A stretch of 38,792 bases of DNA, taken from the NCBI GenBank assembly GCA_031269465.1, contig JAISZB010000151.1, positions 1 through 38,792 on the forward strand, written 5' to 3'. The stretch is from Clostridiales bacterium. Lineage in GTDB: Bacteria > Bacillota > Clostridia > Lachnospirales > WQUN01. Positions 20,153 to 27,499 of this stretch are shown piece after piece (position 1 is the stretch's first letter; the number at the start of each line of letters is the position of its first letter). The notes under the pieces are model-generated. The model saw only the letters and a list, made by a program, of their open reading frames with translations, made no database searches and was not told the DNA's origin. The translations under genes and the position numbers were made by a program.

Positions 20153-21217
20153 ATGCGCGCGAGAAGCATGAAAATTTTATTGAACAGATTCCTGCATGCG
20201 CTTATAGCCTGCGCAACGTTTGCGCACAGCGCGGGGTATGCCTCGATAGCCGCCGCGTCTTCGGCGCCGTCCAGCTGGGCGGCGACGGAAGTGAGCGAAG
20301 CCGTGCAGCTCGGCATTGCGCCGTCGGATTTGCGGGAAAACTACCAAGAAGGCATAAACAGGATGGAATTCGCCAAGACGGCTGTATGCACCGTAGCAAC
20401 CATTGAAGGGATAACCCCGTCCGAGCTCATATCCAAAACGAAAGCAGCCTCAATCTTTGACGACAGCAAGGATCTGTACGTGCTTTGCGCTGCCGCGCTT
20501 GAAATAATACACGGCAGGGGTGAAGGCATTTTCGATCCATTTTCACCGATAACCCGCGAAGAAGCGGCGGTGATGCTTCGCCAAACTGCTCTGGCCATAG
20601 GCGCCGAAGGCTCCAACGCCAAGATGTCCTATGCGGATGAGTCTGAAATATCGCCTTGGGCGCTGGAAGCGGTAGAATATGTGACGGGAAACAAGATAAT
20701 GGTAGGCGTCGGCGCCAATAGCTTCAGCCCGAAGGGCGGATATACCAGAGAGCAGGCTTTCGCCACTTTCTTGAGGATTCTTAAAGCGACGCACCCCGCA
20801 GGAGGAATTGCCTTCGTCAACCGCGACTACGGCTTTGAAATAGATCTTCCTGCCTCATGGAGAGGCTGCACGCAGGTGACGGATGCCTGGGAAGGCTATA
20901 TGCAAGAAGGAGAAGGCAAGGAAACTGGACCGATGCTCCTAATCAGGCATCCCCAATGGTCCAAGGCGCAAGAGCGCCAGGACATACCTGTCATGATATT
21001 CACGCATGATCAGTGGAAGCGGATGACAGTTGACGACAGCTTTCACATCGGCGCCGCGCCAATGAATCCGAAAGAGCTCGGCAGAAACTCCCTGTATATC
21101 TTCGGCCTGCCTGCTCGCTACAATTACGCTTTTTTGGAAGGCTCGGATGAAGTGGAGCAGATTTTGGCGGACGGCGGATTCCATACTTTGGAGCTTATAA
21201 ACGTGGATCTCTCGTAA
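20153..21217 (+). CDS. Secreted SLH-domain protein
   Basis: A 354-aa exported protein. The N-terminus (KILLNRFLHALIACATFAHSAGYASIAAA) looks like a signal peptide ending near an AxA site. Two or three S-layer homology units follow: an FAKTAVCTVATIEGI region, then FSPITREEAAVMLRQTALAI, and SYADESEISPWALEAVEYVT then FSPKGGYTREQAFATFLRI. SLH units usually bind pyruvylated secondary cell-wall polymers. The C-terminal half (IAFVNRDYGFEIDLPASWRG..) resembles PsbP-like folds found behind SLH modules. ATG 20153 has AAGGG close by; ATG 20168 is an equally possible start. A bidirectional terminator follows. Confidence 0.83.
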   Translation: MRARSMKILLNRFLHALIACATFAHSAGYASIAAASSAPSSWAATEVSEAVQLGIAPSDLRENYQEGINRMEFAKTAVCTVATIEGITPSELISKTKAASIFDDSKDLYVLCAAALEIIHGRGEGIFDPFSPITREEAAVMLRQTALAIGAEGSNAKMSYADESEISPWALEAVEYVTGNKIMVGVGANSFSPKGGYTREQAFATFLRILKATHPAGGIAFVNRDYGFEIDLPASWRGCTQVTDAWEGYMQEGEGKETGPMLLIRHPQWSKAQERQDIPVMIFTHDQWKRMTVDDSFHIGAAPMNPKELGRNSLYIFGLPARYNYAFLEGSDEVEQILADGGFHTLELINVDLS

Positions 21218-21219
21218 AT

Positions 21220-21322
21220 CTACTGATTTGCACCCGAAAGCTCCTATTTTTAGTGCTGATTATACATGCGAAAGCGGATGATCCGACCTCAAAATCGTTG
21301 CATTTGGCTGCAAATCAGCATC
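21220..21322. repeat. Palindromic MITE-like repeat, copy 6
   Basis: Left TACTGATTTGCACCCGAAAG, right GGCTGCAAATCAGCAT; arms GCTCCTATTTTTAG and ACCTCAAAATCG. It is inserted between the SLH gene stop (21217) and its terminator (21326). Confidence 0.75.
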
Positions 21323-21325
21323 GCA

Positions 21326-21368
21326 TGAAAGCTTAACGCCCGCCCAATCAGCGGGCGTTAGGCTTTCA
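21326..21368. terminator. Bidirectional terminator between convergent genes
   Basis: GAAAGC-t-TAACGCCCGC pairs with GCGGGCGTTA-g-GCTTTC around a short loop. It separates the SLH gene from the RACo-like gene on the opposite strand. Confidence 0.85.
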
Positions 21369-21388
21369 TGGAGGTCGGCTTGGAGGGC

Positions 21389-22882
21389 TTAAAATTCCTC
21401 GAACATCATGTGATCCATATAAAGCTCCGTAAAAAGAGGATTTGACGAGAGCTTAACCTCTACTGCCGTTTTAGCTATGGCAGCGATGTCCTGGCGCGCT
21501 TTGCGGGAGAAGAGCGCCATGGCGGCGCCGAAAAGAGAAGTGTTTCCCACAGCTTTCGCCTTGAGCCGGGCGGCTTTTGGAATGAGGCCTATGCGCGCGC
21601 TTTCATCCGGATTTAGAAAGTTTCCGAATCCTCCCGCAAACAGCATCTCATTCAACTCGGAAGGCTCGCATCCGGAAATTCTGAGCAAAGACTCCATGCC
21701 TGCGGCAATTGCGGACTTTGCCAGCTGCAACTGGCGGAAATCCCGCCCCGTCAAGGAGATGCCGCTGCCTCCCAAGACAAATGGGTCTTCTTTCAAATAT
21801 CCGCTGTCTTCGAGCGCATGCGTTTCCAGCGCAAGCTTGGCGGCGCTTACGAGTCCGGTTCCGCATACGCCCAAAGCTTGCGCTCCTCCGATGGTTTTGA
21901 CCAAGATCTCACCGTTTTCTTCGTATGCTTGATAAACGGCGCCTTTTTTCGCAATCATCCCCATGCTTATCTGAGCGCCTTCAAATGCGGGTCCGGCTGC
22001 TGTTGCGGCGCAAGTGATCTTGCCGTCCATCATAAGAGCCATTTCTCCGTTCGTGCCGGCGTCTATGAGAAGCCATGGGCCTTTGCCCGCGCGCTCTGTG
22101 GATATCGCGGCAATGCCGCAGGCTATGTCCGCTCCGATGTAGGCGCTGATGCAATTCGGCAGGTATAGCTCTGCTGAGGATAGCTTGGGAAAAATGGAGT
22201 CCGCTCTAATCGATTCTCCGAAAAGGCTTTGCGCTGTGAAGGGCGCGACTCCTATCCCATGAGGATCGAGGCCGAGAAGAAAGTGAAGCATGGTTGTGTT
22301 TCCCGCTATGCACAGCCGCTCTATCCGGCTTGCATCCGCTTTCGCAAAGGATATAGCCTTCTCCGCCATTTTCCAAATCTCATCGCGCACCGCCAGGCAA
22401 AGGGCTTCCGGGCCTCTTTCGTCAGAGTGCGCTATGCGGCTTAAGACGTCAGACCCGTAAGCGGTTTGAGGGTTCAAGGATGTTTGCGTGGATAGCAGGA
22501 TGCCATTTCGCATGTCGAAAAGCTGGAGCGCTATCGTGGTGGTTCCAAGATCGACTGCTATGCCGAGCGCAGAGCTTGAGCTGCCGTCGTATTCGGGCAG
22601 CTTCCCGAAGGAACTTGAAAGCGCCTCGGCGTCGCTCTCTAAAAGGATTGCCTCAACCTGCCCATAGACTTTGCACATGCATGCAAGCCTGAATTCATTG
22701 GGACTCTTGCCTTTTCCCGCGATAAGCGCCTTTTCCGCCTCCGACGCTTCGCCAATCTCTCCGGATGCGCGGATGGCGCATCCCCCGCAGGCGCCTCTGC
22801 CGCCGCAGGGCTGAATAATATTACATCCTGATGATATAAGTAAATCAGATAACTTTTCTCCATTTCTTCCGTATAATTTCAT
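21389..22882 (-). CDS. RACo-like corrinoid-activating protein (2Fe-2S + ASKHA)
   Basis: A 497-aa protein. The N-terminal ferredoxin-type domain has Cys26, Cys32, Cys35 and Cys68 in the CX5CX2C...C spacing of a [2Fe-2S] cluster (QPCGGRGACGGCAI, RLACMC). An ASKHA ATPase-like domain of the RACo/RamA type follows, with IAVDLGTTTIALQLFD, CIAGNTTMLHFLLG, DAGTNGEMAL, CATAAGPAFEGAQI, GVCGTGLV and FAGGFGNFLNP. Such proteins use ATP to drive reduction of inactive Co(II) corrinoid in methyltransferase systems. ATG 22882 has AGGGAGG somewhat distant (about 13 nt). No corrinoid protein is adjacent; a URO-D-family protein lies at 25435-26508. It is a cytosolic single gene. Confidence 0.87.
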   Translation of the reverse strand: MKLYGRNGEKLSDLLISSGCNIIQPCGGRGACGGCAIRASGEIGEASEAEKALIAGKGKSPNEFRLACMCKVYGQVEAILLESDAEALSSSFGKLPEYDGSSSSALGIAVDLGTTTIALQLFDMRNGILLSTQTSLNPQTAYGSDVLSRIAHSDERGPEALCLAVRDEIWKMAEKAISFAKADASRIERLCIAGNTTMLHFLLGLDPHGIGVAPFTAQSLFGESIRADSIFPKLSSAELYLPNCISAYIGADIACGIAAISTERAGKGPWLLIDAGTNGEMALMMDGKITCAATAAGPAFEGAQISMGMIAKKGAVYQAYEENGEILVKTIGGAQALGVCGTGLVSAAKLALETHALEDSGYLKEDPFVLGGSGISLTGRDFRQLQLAKSAIAAGMESLLRISGCEPSELNEMLFAGGFGNFLNPDESARIGLIPKAARLKAKAVGNTSLFGAAMALFSRKARQDIAAIAKTAVEVKLSSNPLFTELYMDHMMFEEF

Positions 22883-22961
22883 ATCAAGCGTTTGCGCCTC
22901 CCTGAACCGAATCGTTTGCGCCTTTTAGGAAAGGGCGCCAATATGTTTAAAGCGCGGCCCT

Positions 22962-23427
22962 GTCAATCACCCCATAGCTAAGGCTAGGGGCTTGCAGCTG
23001 CAAGTCCTGATTGTAAGTCTTAAGCGGCTACGCTGTCCAAGAATATATATGCCGCTTTTCATCAAATGCTCCTTTTTTGGAGCTTGACTGTCCATTGAGT
23101 GGCGCGACTGATATCGGCATTTTGCGCTCGCTGTATAATCAAGCTCCAAAAAAGGCAGTTTAGTACGAAAATACGTTTTATGGACATTTGTCCATGACTC
23201 AAACACACAAATGGCTTAATATTTTCATCCTTAGCGGTGAAGCGCAGCGTCATAGGGGTTTATATGAAAATCAGTATAAAACCTTGGAACAGCATTGGCG
23301 AAGGGCAACCAGCCCTAGAAATAGGGATTTATGCGCTAGCAACGCAAAGAAACGAGCTACTATTCTAACTGAAAAGGAGGATATGCGGCTTCCTCTCCAT
23401 GACTAAAGGCATGGGTATCCGCCGCAT
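22962..23427 (+). mobile_element. Non-coding ISC (iscB-type) element derivative, omega-RNA copy B interrupted
   Basis: 22962-23049 is the 5' part of the omega-RNA (GTCAATCACCCC, CTTGCAGCTGCAAG, CTGTCCAAGAATATAT). 23276 to about 23345 is its 3' part (TATAAAACCTTGGAACAGC, GGCGAAGGGC, ATAGGGATTTATGCGC). The middle, present as about 100 nt in copy C, is replaced by a MITE. No iscB frame follows. Instead there is GGAGGATATGCGGC and a CCATG..CATGG hairpin inside GCGG..CCGC (23383-23426), resembling an IS200/IS605-superfamily right end. It is thus a deletion derivative keeping both ends. Confidence 0.6.
23046..23278. repeat. Long MITE copy (palindrome plus extra arm) inside omega-RNA copy B
   Basis: Ends TATATGCCGCTTTTCATC and ATATGAAAATCAGTATA carry the family's terminal repeats. 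23046-23160 is the palindromic core (TTTTTTGGAGCTTGACTGTC / AATCAAGCTCCAAAAAAGG). 23160-23278 is an additional arm with ATGGACATTTGTCCAT and AAACACACAAATGGCTTAAT. The same arm recurs inverted at 38683-38792. Confidence 0.85.
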
Positions 23428-23585
23428 AACAACTTAGATTAAGTTTGCACGTTTATGAACGCGATCCAAATGCCGCCGCTTAGAGCAGCCGGCAAGACGG
23501 CCGCTTAAATGAGCAACCTTCGGAAGTATAGCATTTATATGCGCTTGAAGCAATAGAGGCTTCCAAAATGAAGCCTGTCGCGGTT
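23428..23585. other. Short intergenic stretch, nothing recognised
   Basis: Between the ISC derivative and MITE copy 8. No gene or clear signal was seen. Confidence 0.3.
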
Positions 23586-23715
23586 TATACCGTTTTTCAT
23601 TCAATGTTCCTTTTTAGGAGTTTGATTATCCATTGAGCGGTACGGAATGCCGATATCAATCGCACTAACTGTTTAGTCAAGCTCTAAAAAAGGCAATTTT
23701 GTAAAAATCAGCATA
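23586..23715. repeat. Palindromic MITE-like repeat, copy 8
   Basis: Left end TATACCGTTTTTCATTCAAT (23586), right end GTAAAAATCAGCATA. Arms TTCCTTTTTAGGAGTTTGAT and AGTCAAGCTCTAAAAAAGG enclose GCCGATATCAATCGC. It ends about 48 bp before the lipoprotein start codon, so it probably contributes to that gene's upstream region. Confidence 0.85.
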
Positions 23716-23762
23716 GATGCCGATTGAATTCGAAGCAAATCTTATACAAAGGAGCTGAACAT

Positions 23763-25010
23763 ATGCTTATGGAAAACTTGAGAAAAATAGCTGCGGCGAT
23801 CGCATTGTGCATTGTAGCTTCCTCCTGCTCAAGCATCTACGAGTTGCTGCCCGGAGGCGCGCCTTCGCCGAGTCCTTCCGTAAAATTCTCAACCGCTGAA
23901 AGGGATGCCTATTTGGAAAGCCTGACAGACGCCAGGGAAGCGGAGGAGAAAATGAGATCCGCGTATCCGGCTGACATGAAGGCTGCGGCAGCGGAAGCTG
24001 GCGATGCTTGGGAGAAGGAGCGGGAGAACATTTACTCCAAGCTAAAAGAGAAGCTTCACCCGTCCAAACAGTGGAAGGCGCTCAGCGAAGAAGAAGCAGC
24101 CTGGCAGGAATCGAGAGGCGAGAGAAAGTCAGACGCATCTGTGGATGATGTGATTGTTTGGGTCAACGCCACCAAGAAGCGGACTCTTGAATTGATAGAC
24201 GAATACTATTCGCTGGAGCCATCAAGACTGGGCGCGGGGAGTGTAGTGGTCTACGCGGGAGTTCTTCTGGGGGGATGGAACGGAGCGTGGGTGACGGCCA
24301 ACGACGCAGCCGAGGGGATTGTCGGGGGAGAGACTTACAACCTTTATTCTTCTTCCGGGCCTGAGGGAACCGGCGAAGGAAGCGCCTTGTCCGCTTCGGA
24401 TGGCAACTCTTTCGCAGATGGGATAATAATAACCTCAAACGGCTCGAGGTTTATGGATTTGGCGGTGACAGGAGAGGCGAAGTGCGGAAAGTATGAGAGT
24501 TTGAATACGAATCTGGTCAGTTACATAAACCTGGTTAAAAAACTGCTCTCGGAAAACGGGCTGGAAGATGAGAATGTGCATATCCAGCAGATTATAAAAA
24601 CGGATCTAGAGAACGACGGCTTTGACGAGATAATCGTAGCGTCGTCAAATCTGGGCTTTGATGATGCCAAGCAGGGATTGTATTCATTTTTGGCTATGGA
24701 AAAAATCATAAAGGGAAATATTGAAACCATCGTGCTATTTAAAGATATAGAAGAGAAGACCCAGGTAGGCTTTGAGCAGAACAGCTACAGATTCCTGGGA
24801 TTTTCTGAAGCTTTCGCAAGCCTCAACGAAAATGATGCCAACAATGGCTTTATGAGCAAGTACAAGCTGTCTATGGCAGTTGATGTGAACTTGGATGGGG
24901 CCATGGAGCTTTTGGTGGAGTCTACTCAAAACGCGGGGCGCATTATATATGTTATAAGCGTGGATAAAGCAGGCGTCGCTGAGACTGTGCTTACGAACAG
25001 GCTCTACTGA
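23763..25010 (+). CDS. Lipoprotein with LprI-like N-terminal region
   Basis: About 415 aa. ATG 23763 is preceded by AAAGGAG. The N-terminus MLMENLRKIAAAIALCIVAS then SCSS is a lipoprotein signal with lipobox VASSC, so it is anchored outside the membrane. Residues about 50-125 (DAWEKERENIYSKLKEKL, then ALSEEEAAWQESRGERK) resemble the lysozyme-inhibitor LprI-type module. The C-terminal half contains acidic turns DLENDGFDEIIVAS and DVNLDGAMELLVES, typical of FG-GAP/VCBS-like repeats. No enzyme motif was seen. The function is unknown; a cell-envelope role is inferred. Confidence 0.75.
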   Translation: MLMENLRKIAAAIALCIVASSCSSIYELLPGGAPSPSPSVKFSTAERDAYLESLTDAREAEEKMRSAYPADMKAAAAEAGDAWEKERENIYSKLKEKLHPSKQWKALSEEEAAWQESRGERKSDASVDDVIVWVNATKKRTLELIDEYYSLEPSRLGAGSVVVYAGVLLGGWNGAWVTANDAAEGIVGGETYNLYSSSGPEGTGEGSALSASDGNSFADGIIITSNGSRFMDLAVTGEAKCGKYESLNTNLVSYINLVKKLLSENGLEDENVHIQQIIKTDLENDGFDEIIVASSNLGFDDAKQGLYSFLAMEKIIKGNIETIVLFKDIEEKTQVGFEQNSYRFLGFSEAFASLNENDANNGFMSKYKLSMAVDVNLDGAMELLVESTQNAGRIIYVISVDKAGVAETVLTNRLY

Positions 25011-25035
25011 GTCTTTAAGCAAGGCTGGGGCAAAG

Positions 25036-25169
25036 AAGAAGAGGCGGGAATAGCCATGCTGATTTGCGTTGAAAGTTCCTATATCAGCTTGATTATGCAG
25101 ATTCAATGGATGATCAAGCTAGTATAGGTGCATTTGACTGCAAATCGGCATATACCCGCCTCTTTTTTC
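25036..25169 (+). terminator. Terminator split by a MITE insertion
   Basis: GAAGAAGAGGCGGG (25035-25048) and CCCGCCTCTTTTTTC (25155-25169) would form a standard stem plus T run after the lipoprotein gene. The loop now holds about 100 bp of palindromic repeat (25055-25152). The MITE itself can fold, so the terminator may still form as a longer hairpin. Confidence 0.75.
25055..25152. repeat. Palindromic MITE-like repeat, copy 9 (in terminator loop)
   Basis: Left ATGCTGATTTGCGTTGAAAG, right GACTGCAAATCGGCATA; arms CCTATATCAGCTTGAT and ATCAAGCTAGTATAGG are inverted. Confidence 0.85.
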
Positions 25170-25189
25170 ATTGGCTTCTATTATGATGC

Positions 25190-25434
25190 GCGCACGCAAG
25201 CTCCTATTCTATAACGGCGATTTGCATTAAAATGCGCCTAGGATTTTTCTTGCAAATCGACTTATGGAGCGTTAAAGCGGACGCTCAAGATCAAAATCAG
25301 AGCATTTGATCCTAATAGGCATAAGCCTGCGAGCGAAATTTCCGCTTGAGTGCGCATTGAATATATGATTTGCAAAGCTCCGATTTTGTCCAAAAATGGC
25401 GCGTTTGCTGCAAACCAGCTTTGCAGCCGCTGCG
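25190..25434. repeat. Degenerate repeat-family DNA
   Basis: Pieces such as AAGCTCCTATTCT, CGATTTGCATTAAAATGCG, TTGCAAATCGACTTATG, GATTTGCAAAGCTCCGATTT and GCTGCAAACCAGC are scattered ends and arms of the palindromic family, probably from nested or eroded copies. No gene is supported. Confidence 0.5.
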
Positions 25435-26508
25435 CTAAATGATAGAGTTTTTCCTTATCAGCTTCATTGCTTCACGGCCTTCATCCAGCGTATCGATGTT
25501 CAGCATTATTACGACTCGTCCCAGCTTTAAGTCGCCTATTCTCTCAGGCAGATCCTTGGCATGGCAGCGGATCATCAGCGGCAGCCCGTCGTGCTCTTCA
25601 AAGAGCCTGGGAAGATCATCCACCGGCCTCGGGCACTTTGGATCCAGGCTTATTTCCAAAAGCTTCAGCCCGTCTATCATAGCGACGGCGGGATGGATGT
25701 GCCGGCCCTTTGCGTGGTGATGTATGTAGCCGCCTTCGAAATGGCTGATTATCTTTTGCGTGTAAACCCGCCCGAATTCCTCATAAGACTGCCTGCTGCA
25801 GAGATCGTTGAAATCCTCTGAAATATAAGGCGCATTTCCAGGAAACCAGACATTCGCCGTGACGCTGCCGTCTCCCGCCGCATCGCAGCGCGTGAACCTC
25901 TGAAGCTTTTCCTCAAGCCATATTGCCGCGTCGGCGCATTTGTCCATGAGTTCACGGACAAGCTCAGGCTCGTCATATATGTCTGTGAATAGATCATTTC
26001 CGCGAACAGCGTTTGCCATGTCGCCCGGACCGGCGTTTGCCATGCTTGATATTGCGAAGCTTCCGTCGCATATTTCTTTAAGAATTTGGTAGCCTTCCAT
26101 TATCTTTCCGACCCAGTAGGCGCCTTCATCAACTGCCAGCCTCTCAAGCATGCTCCAGTCGGAAAGATAGGGATCGGTCCAGCTGGTCTCAACGCCCATC
26201 TTGACTGGCTGGCCGGTAAAGTAGGCGGAATTGACCCCGTAGCCGAAATTCAGGTTTAGAGCTGGAAAGTAGTCATTGTCAAGGGATTTTGTAAACTCCA
26301 TGAAAACTCTGTGGCGTTTGGCTGCGTATTCAATGAACTCGCGCATCTGCGCGCCGTAGTCCCAAGAGTCGTATCCCCTGTCGGGCAGTCCGAAGGACTT
26401 GTAGTCTAAAGAGAAGGTGTACGGGCAAATGGTTGCGAGTATTTGGCCTGGCGTTCTGTCGGAGAAGAACTGCGCGTACTTTGCCCTGAGAGTTGCAAGC
26501 TTATCCAT
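25435..26508 (-). CDS. Uroporphyrinogen decarboxylase (URO-D)/methyltransferase-family protein
   Basis: A 357-aa cytosolic protein with the URO-D/MtaA-type barrel layout. FAISSMANAGPGDMANAVRG and DEPELVRELMDKCADAAIWL lie in the middle. IHHHAKGRHIHPAVAMIDGL and KLLEISLDPKCPRPVDDLPR come next, and RCHAKDLPERIGDLKLGRVV lies near the end. The His-rich HHHAKGRHIH and the RCHA segment could bind zinc, but the HxC...C ligand pattern of MtaA/MtbA is not evident. Most accessory members are corrinoid methyltransferases or uncharacterised. ATG 26508 has GGGGGTGA five bases ahead. It follows the C-N hydrolase by four bases and is last in a four-gene operon with lacI and heparinase. Confidence 0.75.
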   Translation of the reverse strand: MDKLATLRAKYAQFFSDRTPGQILATICPYTFSLDYKSFGLPDRGYDSWDYGAQMREFIEYAAKRHRVFMEFTKSLDNDYFPALNLNFGYGVNSAYFTGQPVKMGVETSWTDPYLSDWSMLERLAVDEGAYWVGKIMEGYQILKEICDGSFAISSMANAGPGDMANAVRGNDLFTDIYDEPELVRELMDKCADAAIWLEEKLQRFTRCDAAGDGSVTANVWFPGNAPYISEDFNDLCSRQSYEEFGRVYTQKIISHFEGGYIHHHAKGRHIHPAVAMIDGLKLLEISLDPKCPRPVDDLPRLFEEHDGLPLMIRCHAKDLPERIGDLKLGRVVIMLNIDTLDEGREAMKLIRKNSII

Positions 26509-26512
26509 TTTT

Positions 26513-27499
26513 TCACCCCCAGCGGCACTCGCCGCGCTTTATCTTTTCCATTATTCTTTGACGCGTTTCTTCTCCAGGGGCGGAGAACGCTTCATGAAGC
26601 TTTTTAGAAAGAAGGGAGTAAAGCTCAGGCCTCCGTTCGCCAAGTTTCCTTAAGGCTACGTCTGGCTGGCCGGACATTTGGACGGGGACGAACCAGTCCG
26701 GCTGGCTTTTGGACTCGTCCAGATCAATTGCCGCGCATACGGCTGCATCCGGACGAAAGCCGGCATTCACCAGAGTCTGGCCCCAATGATCTATGACTCC
26801 GGAGTTTCCCGCGTGGCTTGGAACCCAGTTCTTGGCGGTTATGATGTAAACTCCGCAGTCATTGGCCCTAGTCCTGAGCGTCGCATCGCCGATTGCGTCA
26901 TACCAGCCGTAACCGCCCGTAGGATGGAATATCGCCTCGGCGCCTTTTAGGGAAAGGACTGAAACGGTTTCTGGAAACATCATGTCATAGCAGATGGAGA
27001 TGCCGATGACTCCAAAATCCAGCTCGATGACATTTAGCTCATCCCCCGGAGCTACATGCCAGAGCTCATCTGGAGGCACGTGCGTTTTTCTGTAGGAGCC
27101 CCTTTTTTCGCCGCGTCTTCCGAAGACGACGGCTTCATTGAAGATTTTTCCGCCATCTGGCGAAAAGAAGTCTCCGATTGCGTATATTCCCAAGCGGGAT
27201 GCGACATCTGAAAGGCGCGACGCGGCAATGGGCGCAGCCAAGCGAGCCAATTCGCGGAAAAGCCCTCCAGGGCATGAGAGGAATCTGCTCAAGCCGCAAA
27301 TGTCTTCAGAAGAAGTAACGATGTCCGCGCCCTGCAAAGCCGCCTGCTCTATCAGGGCGACGCTTTTTTCAAGGCACGGAAGAGCCCATTTTTGGAGAAT
27401 GCAGTCGGGATCCCCCGAAAACGCCCTGGATTGCTGGTCGCATTCAGGCGGGCAGGGCGGCGCTTGCGGCTGTACCGCCCCGACTGAAACCTTTCTCAT
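26513..27499 (-). CDS. Carbon-nitrogen hydrolase (nitrilase superfamily)
   Basis: A 328-aa cytosolic amidase/nitrilase-type enzyme. The Glu-Lys-Cys triad is visible as TSSEDICG (Glu), YRKTHVPPDE (Lys) and GISICYDMMFPE (Cys), followed by HPTGGYGWYDA and the RTRANDCGVYIITAKNW segment typical of the family. It would hydrolyse a non-peptide C-N bond, for example an amide or carbamoyl group. It overlaps the heparinase gene by four bases (ATGA) and is followed at four bases by the URO-D gene, so the three are translated together. The substrate is unknown; an N-acyl or amide group on the sugar handled by this locus is one possibility. Confidence 0.87.
   Translation of the reverse strand: MRKVSVGAVQPQAPPCPPECDQQSRAFSGDPDCILQKWALPCLEKSVALIEQAALQGADIVTSSEDICGLSRFLSCPGGLFRELARLAAPIAASRLSDVASRLGIYAIGDFFSPDGGKIFNEAVVFGRRGEKRGSYRKTHVPPDELWHVAPGDELNVIELDFGVIGISICYDMMFPETVSVLSLKGAEAIFHPTGGYGWYDAIGDATLRTRANDCGVYIITAKNWVPSHAGNSGVIDHWGQTLVNAGFRPDAAVCAAIDLDESKSQPDWFVPVQMSGQPDVALRKLGERRPELYSLLSKKLHEAFSAPGEETRQRIMEKIKRGECRWG

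Noticed and set aside
22967-23206. ORFs reading LELDYTASAKCRYQS-like peptides here and at 34766-34975 and 36571-36780
   Set aside because: The shared peptide is the translation of the palindromic repeat core; no ribosome binding site, and the frames end at repeat boundaries.
23188-23406. Small ORF with THKWLNIFILSGEA, also at 38540-38767 on the minus strand
   Set aside because: It lies within the extra MITE arm and differs at the ends between copies; explained by repeat homology rather than a conserved gene.
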